The notes: generated from the sequence alone by a model not told the origin. DNA of 10,862 nucleotides from JBFWUW01 sp050247075 (GCA_050247075.1 JBFWUW010000130.1:1-10862), one strand, 5' to 3'; shown: positions 1 to 6,955, counted from the first letter of the stretch. Made by a program: numbers and translations.

Positions 1-17
1 CCTACGCGACGAAGACG

Positions 18-514
18 GTTGCGGATTGCTCGCAGGCGGGGATTGGTTACACTGCAATGTCCCAGCTGCGGGCACTTGCAACAGTTGCGGATTGCTCGCA
101 GGCGGGGATTGGTTACACTCGGGTACAACTTGGCTGCCTCAGCTCTGATGTTGCGGATTGCTCGCAGGCGGGGATTGGTTACACTGTCCACCGAGGCACG
201 AATCAAAGCACGGAGGTTGCGGATTGCTCGCAGGCGGGGATTGGTTACACTACAATTTTGACGCTTACGAACACGAGGTAGTTGCGGATTGCTCGCAGGC
301 GGGGATTGGTTACACTTGACAGAGACGCGGCCTCATGCAGCGGAATGTTGCGGATTGCTCGCAGGCGGGGATTGGTTACACTGGCAACCGGTGACCATGC
401 CGCCGGGGCTGTGTTGCGGATTGCTCGCAGGCGGGGATTGGTTACACTAGTCGTATGTTAATTCATCGACAGGTTGCTGTTGCGGATTGCTCGCAGGCGG
501 GGATTGGTTACACT
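18..514 (+). CRISPR. Type II-C CRISPR array, 8 repeats and 7 spacers, probably continuing left of the window
   Basis: Eight identical 36-bp repeats start at 18, 84, 150, 216, 281, 347, 413 and 479; each begins GTTGCGGATTGC and ends GATTGGTTACACT. The seven spacers between them are 30 bp, except the fourth (252-280), which is 29 bp; all differ. Bases 1-17 are probably the end of another spacer cut by the window edge. Strand is assigned from the tracrRNA: the anti-repeat at 6267-6301 is the reverse complement of the repeat and is followed by its tail and terminator on the plus strand, so crRNAs must be read on the plus strand, each spacer followed by the GTTG end of a repeat. A repeat beginning GTTG also fits known II-C repeats. 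I saw no mutation in any repeat. The leader, if any, would be off the left edge. Spacer targets cannot be told without a database. Confidence 0.97.
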
Positions 515-565
515 CCTGTCCGCCGGAAGTTGAAGCTGGATCGGCTGTTGCGGCCGTGACGGCGG

Positions 566-937
566 TCAGAAAAGTTCGAGTTGAGCGGGCGGCGGCTCGG
601 GCGGGCGGCGCATTTTTCCCCAAAACACGCGCATCCGCTCGAACTGCTTGTCCGTGATGGTGATGATTCGCACCTCGCCGTCCGGCGGCACCGCCCATTC
701 CACGCGCTGCATATGGACCGTGGCATTCTCCTCGCTGGCGCAATGCCGGGCGTAGACGGAGAACTGCATTCGCGTGAACCCATCACGGAGCAGCTTCTTG
801 CGAAAGATGGCATAGTCCCTCCGGGCTTTCTTGGTGTCGACCGGCAGGTCGAACATCGTCACAACCCACATGGCACGATACCCGCTAAGTTGCATGTGAG
901 GAAGGCAAGAAGGTTGTGGGACAATTGTCGGACTCAC
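566..937 (-). CDS. cas2: CRISPR-associated endoribonuclease Cas2 (type II form)
   Basis: Cas2 forms the Cas1-Cas2 integrase that inserts new spacers; here it is the last gene of the cas operon. The fold start YRAMWVVTMFDLPVDTKKAR is clear, with the conserved Asp at D30 (MFDLPV), followed by FRKKLLRDGFTRMQFSVYAR and a type II-like ending with ITDKQF, a PE-rich stretch and QLELF. With the first start it has 123 residues. That start is a GTG at 937 which overlaps the cas1 stop by 4 bp (GTGA), suggesting translational coupling. Type II Cas2 proteins usually begin only a few residues before the YR motif, so ATG at 895 (M15, giving 109 aa) is an equally good or better start; neither has a strong ribosome binding site. 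The stop lies 51 bp from the last CRISPR repeat, and gene and array are transcribed towards each other. Confidence 0.95.
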   Translation of the reverse strand: MSPTIVPQPSCLPHMQLSGYRAMWVVTMFDLPVDTKKARRDYAIFRKKLLRDGFTRMQFSVYARHCASEENATVHMQRVEWAVPPDGEVRIITITDKQFERMRVFWGKMRRPPEPPPAQLELF

Positions 938-1947
938 GCCTCGGTTTCATCCTTCATCCTTCCGCCGTCATCCTTTCTCCTCGGTATTTCCAGCTTTTGG
1001 CTCTCTCCCCGGTAGCAGCGGACTAGCCCGGCGGTAAGGCGGTGCAGGCTGACCAACAGCGGGCCGGAAAGCTCGCCGCATTGCACTTCGACCGTGAGAA
1101 CTTTCAGCAGTTCGGCCTTGGCGGGCTGGTCCAATTCCAATCGGCCGGCGCGGACCAGTTGCCGCACGGCATGGTCCACCAGCGGGCGGAGCGGCTCCAT
1201 CAGGTCGTCGGCCAGGCAAAAGGCGTTGGACCGGTTGGAGTGGTGCAGGCCAATGGCCGGCAGCAAGCCCGCCGCCACCAGCGCGCGGGCTACGGCGGCG
1301 CGCAACACGGCATAGCCGTAGTTCAACAAGTTGTTGGGGGGCGCGCCGTCGCGGTCGCGGCGAAAGGCCGGCGCGGTGTCTCGGCGCGGTTTCGGTTCAT
1401 CGGGATCGTCGTCGTTTTCGTCCATTGCCTCCTGGCGGATTTCGGACGCGCGGCGAAAAGCCGGTTCGTCCGACCAGGCTTGCCAATAAAGCCGGGCGGC
1501 CTGGGCCTCGTGGTTTTCGACATCGCCGGAGCGGACCTCGCGAACCATGTTGAGCAGCCGCGTGCGGGCGGGGCCAGGGGACAAGTTACAGGCTTGGGCG
1601 CGAATTTTGGCCTGCACGATCTGCCGCCAGAGCTGTTTGCGAACCGGCTTGGCGACGTCGATCTGGTCGCGAATCCTCCACACCACCTGGCTATGGTCGG
1701 CCAATGGCAGCAAGATGCCGGCGGGCAGATGGTCTCGCCCGCACACGACGACGGTGGCGTCCTGTTGGGCCAGGCGGGCCAGTGCGGCGTGGGTGTAGGT
1801 CGTTCCCTGGTGGTCGACCATGACCACGCCGATATCCTCGCAGGGAATGGAGCCGACAACCTGTCCGTCGCGTTCCAAGACCAACTGGTCGAGGCGGACG
1901 GTAAGGTGGGCGCGTTCGCGCGAGATTTCAATGGTGCGCTTGATCAT
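934..1947 (-). CDS. cas1: CRISPR-associated endonuclease/integrase Cas1 (type II)
   Basis: Cas1 is the catalytic subunit of the spacer integrase. The N-terminal beta domain (about 1-90, with VLERDGQVVGSIPCEDIGVV) is followed by the helical catalytic domain. Metal ligands can be placed at E147 (ENHEAQAARLYW), H236 (IGLHHSNRSNAF) and E251 (LADDLMEP); the H-to-E spacing of 15 equals that of SpyCas1 (H205, E220). At 337 residues it is longer than usual type II Cas1 (about 290-305). The extra length is an acidic, low-complexity insertion at about 168-200 (MDENDDDPDEPKPRRD) between E147 and H236, and a charged C-terminal tail (RRKDDGGRMKDETEA). The ATG at 1947 is 125 bp downstream of the cas9 stop; its ribosome binding site is weak. 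The end overlaps the cas2 GTG start. Presumably cotranscribed with cas9. Confidence 0.96.
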   Translation of the reverse strand: MIKRTIEISRERAHLTVRLDQLVLERDGQVVGSIPCEDIGVVMVDHQGTTYTHAALARLAQQDATVVVCGRDHLPAGILLPLADHSQVVWRIRDQIDVAKPVRKQLWRQIVQAKIRAQACNLSPGPARTRLLNMVREVRSGDVENHEAQAARLYWQAWSDEPAFRRASEIRQEAMDENDDDPDEPKPRRDTAPAFRRDRDGAPPNNLLNYGYAVLRAAVARALVAAGLLPAIGLHHSNRSNAFCLADDLMEPLRPLVDHAVRQLVRAGRLELDQPAKAELLKVLTVEVQCGELSGPLLVSLHRLTAGLVRCYRGESQKLEIPRRKDDGGRMKDETEA

Positions 1948-2072
1948 GCCCGACGAACCGCGTTTGCCACAGGGAGCGGATCAAACCCTCCCTGGCATCC
2001 AACGGCATCCGAGCGAAAGCAAGTATTACGATAGTTACACGGGAGCCGGAGTGGTATCGAAAAATTGCTTGG
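1948..2072 (-). other. cas9-cas1 intergenic gap with one bulged hairpin
   Basis: The 125 bp between cas9 and cas1 hold an imperfect palindrome at 1966-1996: GCCA-(CA)-GGGAG pairs with CTCCC-TGGC, nine base pairs with a two-base bulge and an 11-base loop. No T-run follows on either strand, so it is not an intrinsic terminator. It could be an mRNA processing or stability structure. I see no convincing promoter. Confidence 0.4.
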
Positions 2073-5000
2073 CTACCGTGCCTTGCGCAAGGTGCGCAAC
2101 GCTGCAGACAATTGTGGTGCCAGCGCGGACAAATTCCGCTTGTCCAATTCAGCCAGCATCCAACTCCACGAGCCCTTTTGACGGCCACGCTTGAGTTTGC
2201 CTTTGGCGGCCGTTCGATTGCCCCGCGATTGCAACGCGATATGGGCAATTTCCAACACGCGCGGGTCAATCGGGCTGTCATTCGAATCGCGCGCGATCGC
2301 TGGCTCCACTCGGCGCGGGTGGCCCAGCGGATCGACAACGACCTTGATTGGCGTGGCTTCGCCCGGCGGGGCCAGGGCTTTGAGGTCGGTCGCCGAGACT
2401 TGCATCTCCACGCGCTCCGACCCTGGGATAAGCTTGCCACTCTCATCCTTTTCACCCGTGGCCCGGCGCGCATCCCAATGTGCCTTGAAGAAGGCCGTCT
2501 GTGGCTTGTCCAGTTTGAAAACAACGAAATAGGCTGGTTCTCCTGTTACCTTATGCCGCATGTAAACGGTTTCGCCCTCAGCCAGAGACATAATAAACCG
2601 TCCACCGCGTTCGGCATCGTCCGATTGGTCGACCGCGGTCAAACGCTGCTGGCGAACCCGTTGCGCGGCTTTGAATGTCGGCATAATGTACCCCGACCAA
2701 CGCCCATTAATGTCCTCGCGGATTTCAAGGTGGTGGTTGTTACCGCCAACATAGGCCCGTCCGGCCCGCGGTGCATCGTCAACCACGCGGCGGTTTTTCG
2801 AATAATCGAAGCGTTTGCGTTCGATTCGGGCAGGATCGTTCATCGTCCTCAACAGGACGACCCGGCGAATAGGTACGCCCGATGGCATGCGCAGGGGACC
2901 GCCATTTTCTTTCTTGAGGATTTTGGCCAGTTCGCCCTTAGTGAAGCTGTCGGCGTCAACCTTGAGACCCAATTTCCGTAGCCGCAGGCTAATCTGCGCG
3001 CGCAGGATGCGCCGCAATTCCACGTCGCGCACCAGTCCGCTCTTCTCCGTGGGAGGATCGACGAGCCGAGGTTGGTAGCCGGTAGTGCTTACAAATGCCT
3101 TGGCCCGCCTCTTGGCTTGAGCCAACGACGGCTCTTTGCCGAGTTTGAACCAGTTTTCGGCCAGCCGTTTGATCGCGTCTTCCCTTTTCTCCGGAACAGG
3201 CATTCGCAAATGCTTGGGAGTGAGGGCATCGACGGCTTTGTGCCCCGTAAACAACGTATCACTGCCCGGCACGGGGCCGAAGAGCGTTTCTTCATGAAAG
3301 GCACCCGTCAGTTTTCGGCCCGCTGCGCGATGGCAAACGACGATTTGTGGGATCGGCTCTTCATCGTGGAGCGGTTTGCCAATATCGTCGAAGGAGTCAT
3401 AAAGCTGCCGCAGGATTCTTCGACGGAAAGACTTCAGATCCTCTTTCCACGGCGGCGGTATTGGCTGACGGCGAATGCCGGACGGCTCCCGGCCTTGGGC
3501 CTTTGCCTTGGCGCGTTCCTCGTCGATTTTGGAGATCGTGTCCGCGAGTTCAAGGATTCGCGATGGATCGGTGAGTGCGATAGCCACCGCGTCGATGGCG
3601 TGTTCGCGGTGGTCGCCGCGGTTCTTGGCACTCGCACGGGACATTTCCTCGGGCGAAGCCTGGCTCGGCGTGATTAGCTTCTGATAGAGCTGCCAGTCCT
3701 GCCGCAATAGCCTGGTATAGCGGCCTTTGGTGACGAAGATGCGGCGCTGGCCCCCTTCCAAGTGCGTCGGCTCGTCGGGCCATAAAGCTTGCTGCAAGTA
3801 CGTTTGCACCTCGCGGGCCGCGTAGGCGGTATCAGACAGTTGGCTCCCTTTCCACTCCGAGGGAACTTCCTTCCGCGACAAATTGCGCCATTTCGTCACA
3901 TAATCGCGCGAGGTGAAGTAGTCGCCCTTTTCGGGCCGGTGGCCGTCCATGAACCGCAGCGGCGTAATCCGACCATCAAAGTCCTCTTGCCACCACTCGC
4001 GCGGTGTCTGTTGTTGCTTATCGCGATTGGAATTGCGATAGCACAGCACGCGGTTGTTGAGCGAATTGTCGCCGCACCGGCTGTAAGGGATGATGTGGTC
4101 CACTTCCAGGTCTGTGCCAAGCGCGGCTTGGCGGAGCGTAATGGCTTTGCCGCTATATGCGCAATGGCCCGCGAGCTTACCGTCCAGCTTTGCAGTGGAG
4201 TAGGCACAGACATTTCGTTGTTGCACGCACAGTACCACGCGGTCCACCGCGGCACGGAGTTGGTTGCTGGTCAACTGGTGAAAATTTGCATCGCCAAACG
4301 CCGGGCGCACGACTTCGTCTTGGATACGTTTGCGGATTTTGTTGCGATTGCGATTCAGGTACAGCAGCCGGTCGCTTTCCTTCTTGGGCTTGGTTGTCTC
4401 GCGAGCAAATTCGATCACGACCTGGTCTGGCCGGTGGCCGCCGTTGGCTTTCATGTGGGCGATGACGTGGCGACGAACCTCGTGGATGGCCTTGCGGACC
4501 ACGGGATTGGCCAGCGTGGGCGCTGGCGGAAGCAGATTGGGGTGCTTTTTCTGAAAGTAGCGGTCGGCCTTGTTGCGGCGCGTACCACCGAGGCGGTAAC
4601 GGCGCTCGCGGGCAACATCCTCGGGCGGCCGATCGTTTTCGTTAAGCGTGGCGAGTCTTTCGGCCAGCCGTTGGCCGAATTCTTGGCGAGCTTCGATCTG
4701 AGTAGGCCAACGACCATGTTCCTTGTCCCATATCTCCATGAATGGCAACAGATTCAAGAGCGCCCTGCGGGAGAGCTTTAGCCGGCGCTCCAAAGGGGGC
4801 CGCTTGCGCCAGGCTTCAACCAACCGGGAGGTGCCCAGGTCGTCAAGGCCGAGCCGTCGCGCAGCGGCCAGAAAGCGCTCGTCATCGCCCCCTCTCGGAT
4901 CGAACCGCAGTATAGCTCGGTTCAGGCGGTTTCGCCGAGCTTCGTCCCAGGAGTTCCAAACGTCTTCACCCAACCCCGCCAACACGATTTCGCGATGGAA

Positions 5001-6188
5001 CCAATCGGTGTTTATTTCACGGCCCTCGTCACGTTCGATATTCAGCACGTAGGCCGACTCTGGAAGATCGTTTTCCAGCTTCTTGAGCGATTTCTTGTCG
5101 ATGCCCAGCGCGCCACGAACAGTCGCCACGCTGCCCGTTTTTTGCGTCCGCAGTTTGGCGATCACCTTGTCGCGCTGATCGGCCGAAAGCGGTTTATAGT
5201 CCACATCGCCCGGCCCTTTTAGCCGGATGTTGTTGACCGACTCGACGACGCGGAACCACGACGCGTGGCGGTCCATGATGGGGACGCAACGGTCGGTAGG
5301 CTCGAGGTCGCAGCGGCCAAGCGTTTCGATCCGCCAGTAAGTCCTTCGCTGGCCAAACAGCAGGCCGCGATGTCGCCAGACCAGATCGCCACGAGGGTCG
5401 TCCAGCGCTAGCTTGAGTTCCTCGGAAAGCTTGCCGGCCAACTCGCTGCCGAGCGAAGATTGCTTCTCCCATAGCCGCAGGAATTCGTCTCGAATCAGGC
5501 CTCGGTCGGCATGGAATTCAAACTCGCCAAGCCGGTTGCGGACATGTTCGGCAAAGGTGATCGGTTGGCCAGCCGCGTCCAGCTTGGCGTTGCCCGTCGT
5601 GTCAAGGACGGGGTGCCGCCGCTCAGCGGCGACTTTGGAAATGAGTTCGCCAAATGTTCGGGCGTCTCGATTGTTTTTCTCCGCGATCGTGTGTTGGACC
5701 GCTGCCTTCACGGCCTGATCGTCGGACTCTTCTTTGGCCGCCTTGCCGTTGGCCGATTCGTCGTCTGTCGCCCCCGCGACGGCTTCCTCGGCGAAGATCA
5801 GCCCCAGCGCACCGCGGCGCTGGCAAAGATGCAACAGCACGCGGCCAAATTGGTGGGGTGTGAGTACTGCGTCCAGGCCGTGGCGGCGCAGCTCCCAAGG
5901 ATCGAGCGCGAAGAGTTCCTTGAGTTCATCCGGATCTTTCGGCAGCAGGCCCTGCTCCGCCAGGAATTGCCGCAAGCGGCGCTTCCTGGCGGATCGCCGC
6001 GATAATGAACGTCGTAAGCTCCGTTTGCTGCGGCGCTCCTGATTCTTCGGCGCGCCCCGCGCTTCCTCTTCTTCCGTCACACCGGCCGGAAAGACACTGA
6101 CAGCGGCGCGCGTCAGCCATTTCTTGGTGTCAACCCAAGCCGAGCCGACGGAGTTGGAGCCGATGTCGAGACCAAGTGAAACGGTCAT
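2073..6188 (-). CDS. cas9: CRISPR-associated endonuclease Cas9, large type II-C form (1371 aa)
   Basis: RNA-guided DNA endonuclease; binds crRNA:tracrRNA and cuts both strands with RuvC and HNH. RuvC-I is LGLDIGSNSVGSAW with D8. An Arg-rich bridge helix follows at about 51-75 (RRSKRSLRRSLSRRSARKRR), then a REC lobe to about 580. RuvC-II is QVVIEFARE with E593. The HNH domain has CAYSGKAI, then VDHIIPYS with D697 and H698, and N721 (NRDKQQ) at the canonical +23. RuvC-III is HREHAIDA with H863 and D866. The remaining 505 residues would be the WED and PAM-interacting regions. All catalytic residues are intact, so it is probably active. D8 to E593 spans 585 residues against 467 in SaCas9 (D10, E477), and the region after D866 is about 120-155 residues longer than in SpyCas9 or SaCas9. 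The ATG at 6188 has a good ribosome binding site. Type II-C by gene content (cas9-cas1-cas2 only). Confidence 0.98.
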   Translation of the reverse strand: MTVSLGLDIGSNSVGSAWVDTKKWLTRAAVSVFPAGVTEEEEARGAPKNQERRSKRSLRRSLSRRSARKRRLRQFLAEQGLLPKDPDELKELFALDPWELRRHGLDAVLTPHQFGRVLLHLCQRRGALGLIFAEEAVAGATDDESANGKAAKEESDDQAVKAAVQHTIAEKNNRDARTFGELISKVAAERRHPVLDTTGNAKLDAAGQPITFAEHVRNRLGEFEFHADRGLIRDEFLRLWEKQSSLGSELAGKLSEELKLALDDPRGDLVWRHRGLLFGQRRTYWRIETLGRCDLEPTDRCVPIMDRHASWFRVVESVNNIRLKGPGDVDYKPLSADQRDKVIAKLRTQKTGSVATVRGALGIDKKSLKKLENDLPESAYVLNIERDEGREINTDWFHREIVLAGLGEDVWNSWDEARRNRLNRAILRFDPRGGDDERFLAAARRLGLDDLGTSRLVEAWRKRPPLERRLKLSRRALLNLLPFMEIWDKEHGRWPTQIEARQEFGQRLAERLATLNENDRPPEDVARERRYRLGGTRRNKADRYFQKKHPNLLPPAPTLANPVVRKAIHEVRRHVIAHMKANGGHRPDQVVIEFARETTKPKKESDRLLYLNRNRNKIRKRIQDEVVRPAFGDANFHQLTSNQLRAAVDRVVLCVQQRNVCAYSTAKLDGKLAGHCAYSGKAITLRQAALGTDLEVDHIIPYSRCGDNSLNNRVLCYRNSNRDKQQQTPREWWQEDFDGRITPLRFMDGHRPEKGDYFTSRDYVTKWRNLSRKEVPSEWKGSQLSDTAYAAREVQTYLQQALWPDEPTHLEGGQRRIFVTKGRYTRLLRQDWQLYQKLITPSQASPEEMSRASAKNRGDHREHAIDAVAIALTDPSRILELADTISKIDEERAKAKAQGREPSGIRRQPIPPPWKEDLKSFRRRILRQLYDSFDDIGKPLHDEEPIPQIVVCHRAAGRKLTGAFHEETLFGPVPGSDTLFTGHKAVDALTPKHLRMPVPEKREDAIKRLAENWFKLGKEPSLAQAKRRAKAFVSTTGYQPRLVDPPTEKSGLVRDVELRRILRAQISLRLRKLGLKVDADSFTKGELAKILKKENGGPLRMPSGVPIRRVVLLRTMNDPARIERKRFDYSKNRRVVDDAPRAGRAYVGGNNHHLEIREDINGRWSGYIMPTFKAAQRVRQQRLTAVDQSDDAERGGRFIMSLAEGETVYMRHKVTGEPAYFVVFKLDKPQTAFFKAHWDARRATGEKDESGKLIPGSERVEMQVSATDLKALAPPGEATPIKVVVDPLGHPRRVEPAIARDSNDSPIDPRVLEIAHIALQSRGNRTAAKGKLKRGRQKGSWSWMLAELDKRNLSALAPQLSAALRTLRKAR

Positions 6189-6193
6189 GGCTG

Positions 6194-6200
6194 CCCTCTC
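6194..6200 (-). promoter_or_regulatory. Ribosome binding site of cas9
   Basis: On the minus strand GAGAGGG lies 5 bases before the ATG at 6188. It is the clearest Shine-Dalgarno sequence in the cas operon and supports the start immediately before RuvC-I. Confidence 0.65.
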
Positions 6201-6230
6201 AAATTCAAGGTAGACGATTGGATTAAACGC

Positions 6231-6259
6231 TTGACACCCCCCAACGGAGTTTATACGAT
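6231..6259 (+). promoter_or_regulatory. tracrRNA promoter, sigma-70 type
   Basis: A perfect -35 box TTGACA (6231-6236) is separated by 17 bases from TACGAT (6254-6259), which has the key T, A and final T of a -10 box. Initiation 6-8 bases further gives an RNA starting at about 6266, exactly where the anti-repeat begins (6267). An alternative -10, TATACG (6252-6257), has a less favourable 15-base spacer. The promoter sits in the gap upstream of cas9 and points away from it. Confidence 0.75.
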
Positions 6260-6265
6260 CAGGAG

Positions 6266-6384
6266 CAGTGTAACCAATCCCCGCCTGCTGTTTTCCGCAA
6301 CAAGTTCGTCTTCAAGACGTTCGCAGGCACCGCCCAAGGGCGACCGCCGCAGCTCGCGCTTCGCGCGACCTGTGGCATTTTTTT
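6266..6384 (+). ncRNA. tracrRNA for the type II-C Cas9
   Basis: Trans-activating CRISPR RNA of about 119 nt, divergent from cas9. The anti-repeat is 6267-6301: its first 22 bases are a perfect reverse complement of the repeat's 3' part, then TGTTT replaces the expected GAGCAA (an internal bulge), then TCCGCAAC pairs perfectly with the repeat's 5' end. After the anti-repeat comes CAAG, like the AAG that opens the post-duplex region of other tracrRNAs. Hairpin 1 (6307-6319) pairs CGTCT with AGACG around a UCA loop; hairpin 2 (6331-6342) pairs CGCC with GGCG around CAAG. A terminator hairpin and seven T's end the gene. The 22-bp upper duplex is long and would suit RNase III cleavage, as known for type II systems. 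The 5' end is inferred from the promoter, the 3' end from the terminator. Confidence 0.93.
6346..6384 (+). terminator. Intrinsic terminator and last hairpin of the tracrRNA
   Basis: GCCGCAG (6346-6352) pairs with CTGTGGC (6370-6376), seven pairs including one G-U. After a C-C mismatch the stem continues as TCGCGC (6354-6359) with GCGCGA (6363-6368), closed by a TTC loop. A seven-T run follows at 6378-6384. Its distance from the anti-repeat fits a tracrRNA tail. Confidence 0.9.
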
Positions 6385-6682
6385 GCGCCGCGTTCGCTCG
6401 ATTGCCGCCGGCGGTATCTGGCAGCCGGCGGTGCTGCTGCCTGCGTTGCGGCGCCGTGATTCTTTTCGGAGGCGAGCGGGGGGCGGGTAGTCTGTTCGTC
6501 CGGTGGCGGGCGTTAAGCAACACAACTCGCACCTCCCGCATTCCGCGTTCAAGGGCCAAACTCCCGACTAAATGTACTTCGGGACGGGCGGAGACTTTCC
6601 AAATCAGATCGGGGCTGCCAGAATCGCAGCGCGGCTAGCACGTTTAACTGCCAATCGTGGCATCAGATGTCAAAGTTGCAGC

Positions 6683-6828
6683 GTGTCGGCGGACCACGGT
6701 TCGTAGAACCGGGCGAGCGCGAGAGACCGAGGTGAACGCCACCTCCGCGCAAGGAGCGTCGCAAATCGGTTTTGACGCGCCCGCTCACCACCCATGCGGG
6801 CAGTTGTCAGAGTGTCGATTGACCACGG
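6683..6828 (+). repeat. Short direct repeat pair GTGTCGnnnGACCACGG
   Basis: GTGTCG-N3-GACCACGG occurs at 6683-6699 and again at 6812-6828, 129 bp apart, same strand, with 14 of 17 bases fixed. Both copies are preceded by AGTTG a few bases upstream and followed by TCG. The intervening DNA contains the hairpin at 6729-6745. Function unknown. Confidence 0.5.
6729..6745. other. Perfect 6-bp hairpin in intergenic DNA
   Basis: GAGGTG (6729-6734) and CACCTC (6740-6745) form a perfect stem around AACGC. No T-run follows, so it is not a classical terminator. Confidence 0.4.
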
Positions 6829-6860
6829 CGTCGCCATGATTTGGTTTTCAGTTCGCGGGT

Positions 6861-6905
6861 GGCGAGAACTCGCGCAAAAAGTGCCAAATGTTGTGGTTGT
6901 CAGCA
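6861..6905 (+). repeat. Left copy of a 45-bp imperfect direct repeat
   Basis: Starts GGCGAGAACTC and ends CCAAATGTTGTGG-T-TGTCAGCA; the other copy is at 9275-9320. It starts with a small hairpin (GCGA/TCGC). It lies 50 bp before the peptidase start, and TTGTCA at 6897-6902 within it could be a -35 box (CAAAAT at 6919-6924 as a weak -10, 16-base spacer). Confidence 0.75.
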
Positions 6906-6955
6906 GCGCGGAAAACCGCAAAATATCGTAAGAAATAGCTGGGAACCGAACGCGA

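Larger units (their letters stand above)
6385..6955. other. Intergenic region, no convincing gene; contains repeats and hairpins
   Basis: The 571 bp between the tracrRNA terminator and the peptidase gene have open frames on both strands, but none has a recognisable domain. The first 250 bp are very G+C-rich with short repeated words (GCCGGCGGT-like, about 6406-6445). The second half holds a direct repeat pair (6683-6699 and 6812-6828), a perfect hairpin (6729-6745), the left copy of a 45-bp repeat (6861-6905) and a GCGG-AAAA-CCGC hairpin (6908-6919). It may be decayed mobile or repeat-derived DNA. Confidence 0.5.

Noticed and set aside
19..281. Open frames through the CRISPR array that would give repeated-sequence proteins
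   Set aside because: They arise because repeat plus spacer is 66 bp, a multiple of three; they translate repeats and spacers and end in the array.
449..478. Spacers matching another place in the window (self-targeting)
   Set aside because: No match noticed by eye for any spacer; a full search with mismatches was not possible.
1042..2034. 330-codon open frame antisense to cas1
   Set aside because: Cas1 on the other strand has full family motifs; this frame is a high-G+C shadow with no recognisable domain.
3789..4781. 330-codon open frame antisense to cas9
   Set aside because: It lies opposite the HNH and RuvC-II parts of Cas9 and shows no motif of its own.
566..6188. A csn2 or cas4 gene that would make this type II-A or II-B
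   Set aside because: cas2 is followed directly by the array and no further gene of the operon exists between cas9 and the array; a gene beyond the left edge cannot be ruled out.
6231..6638. 135-codon open frame over the tracrRNA
   Set aside because: It begins at the -35 box and runs through the anti-repeat and terminator; the RNA gene explains the sequence.
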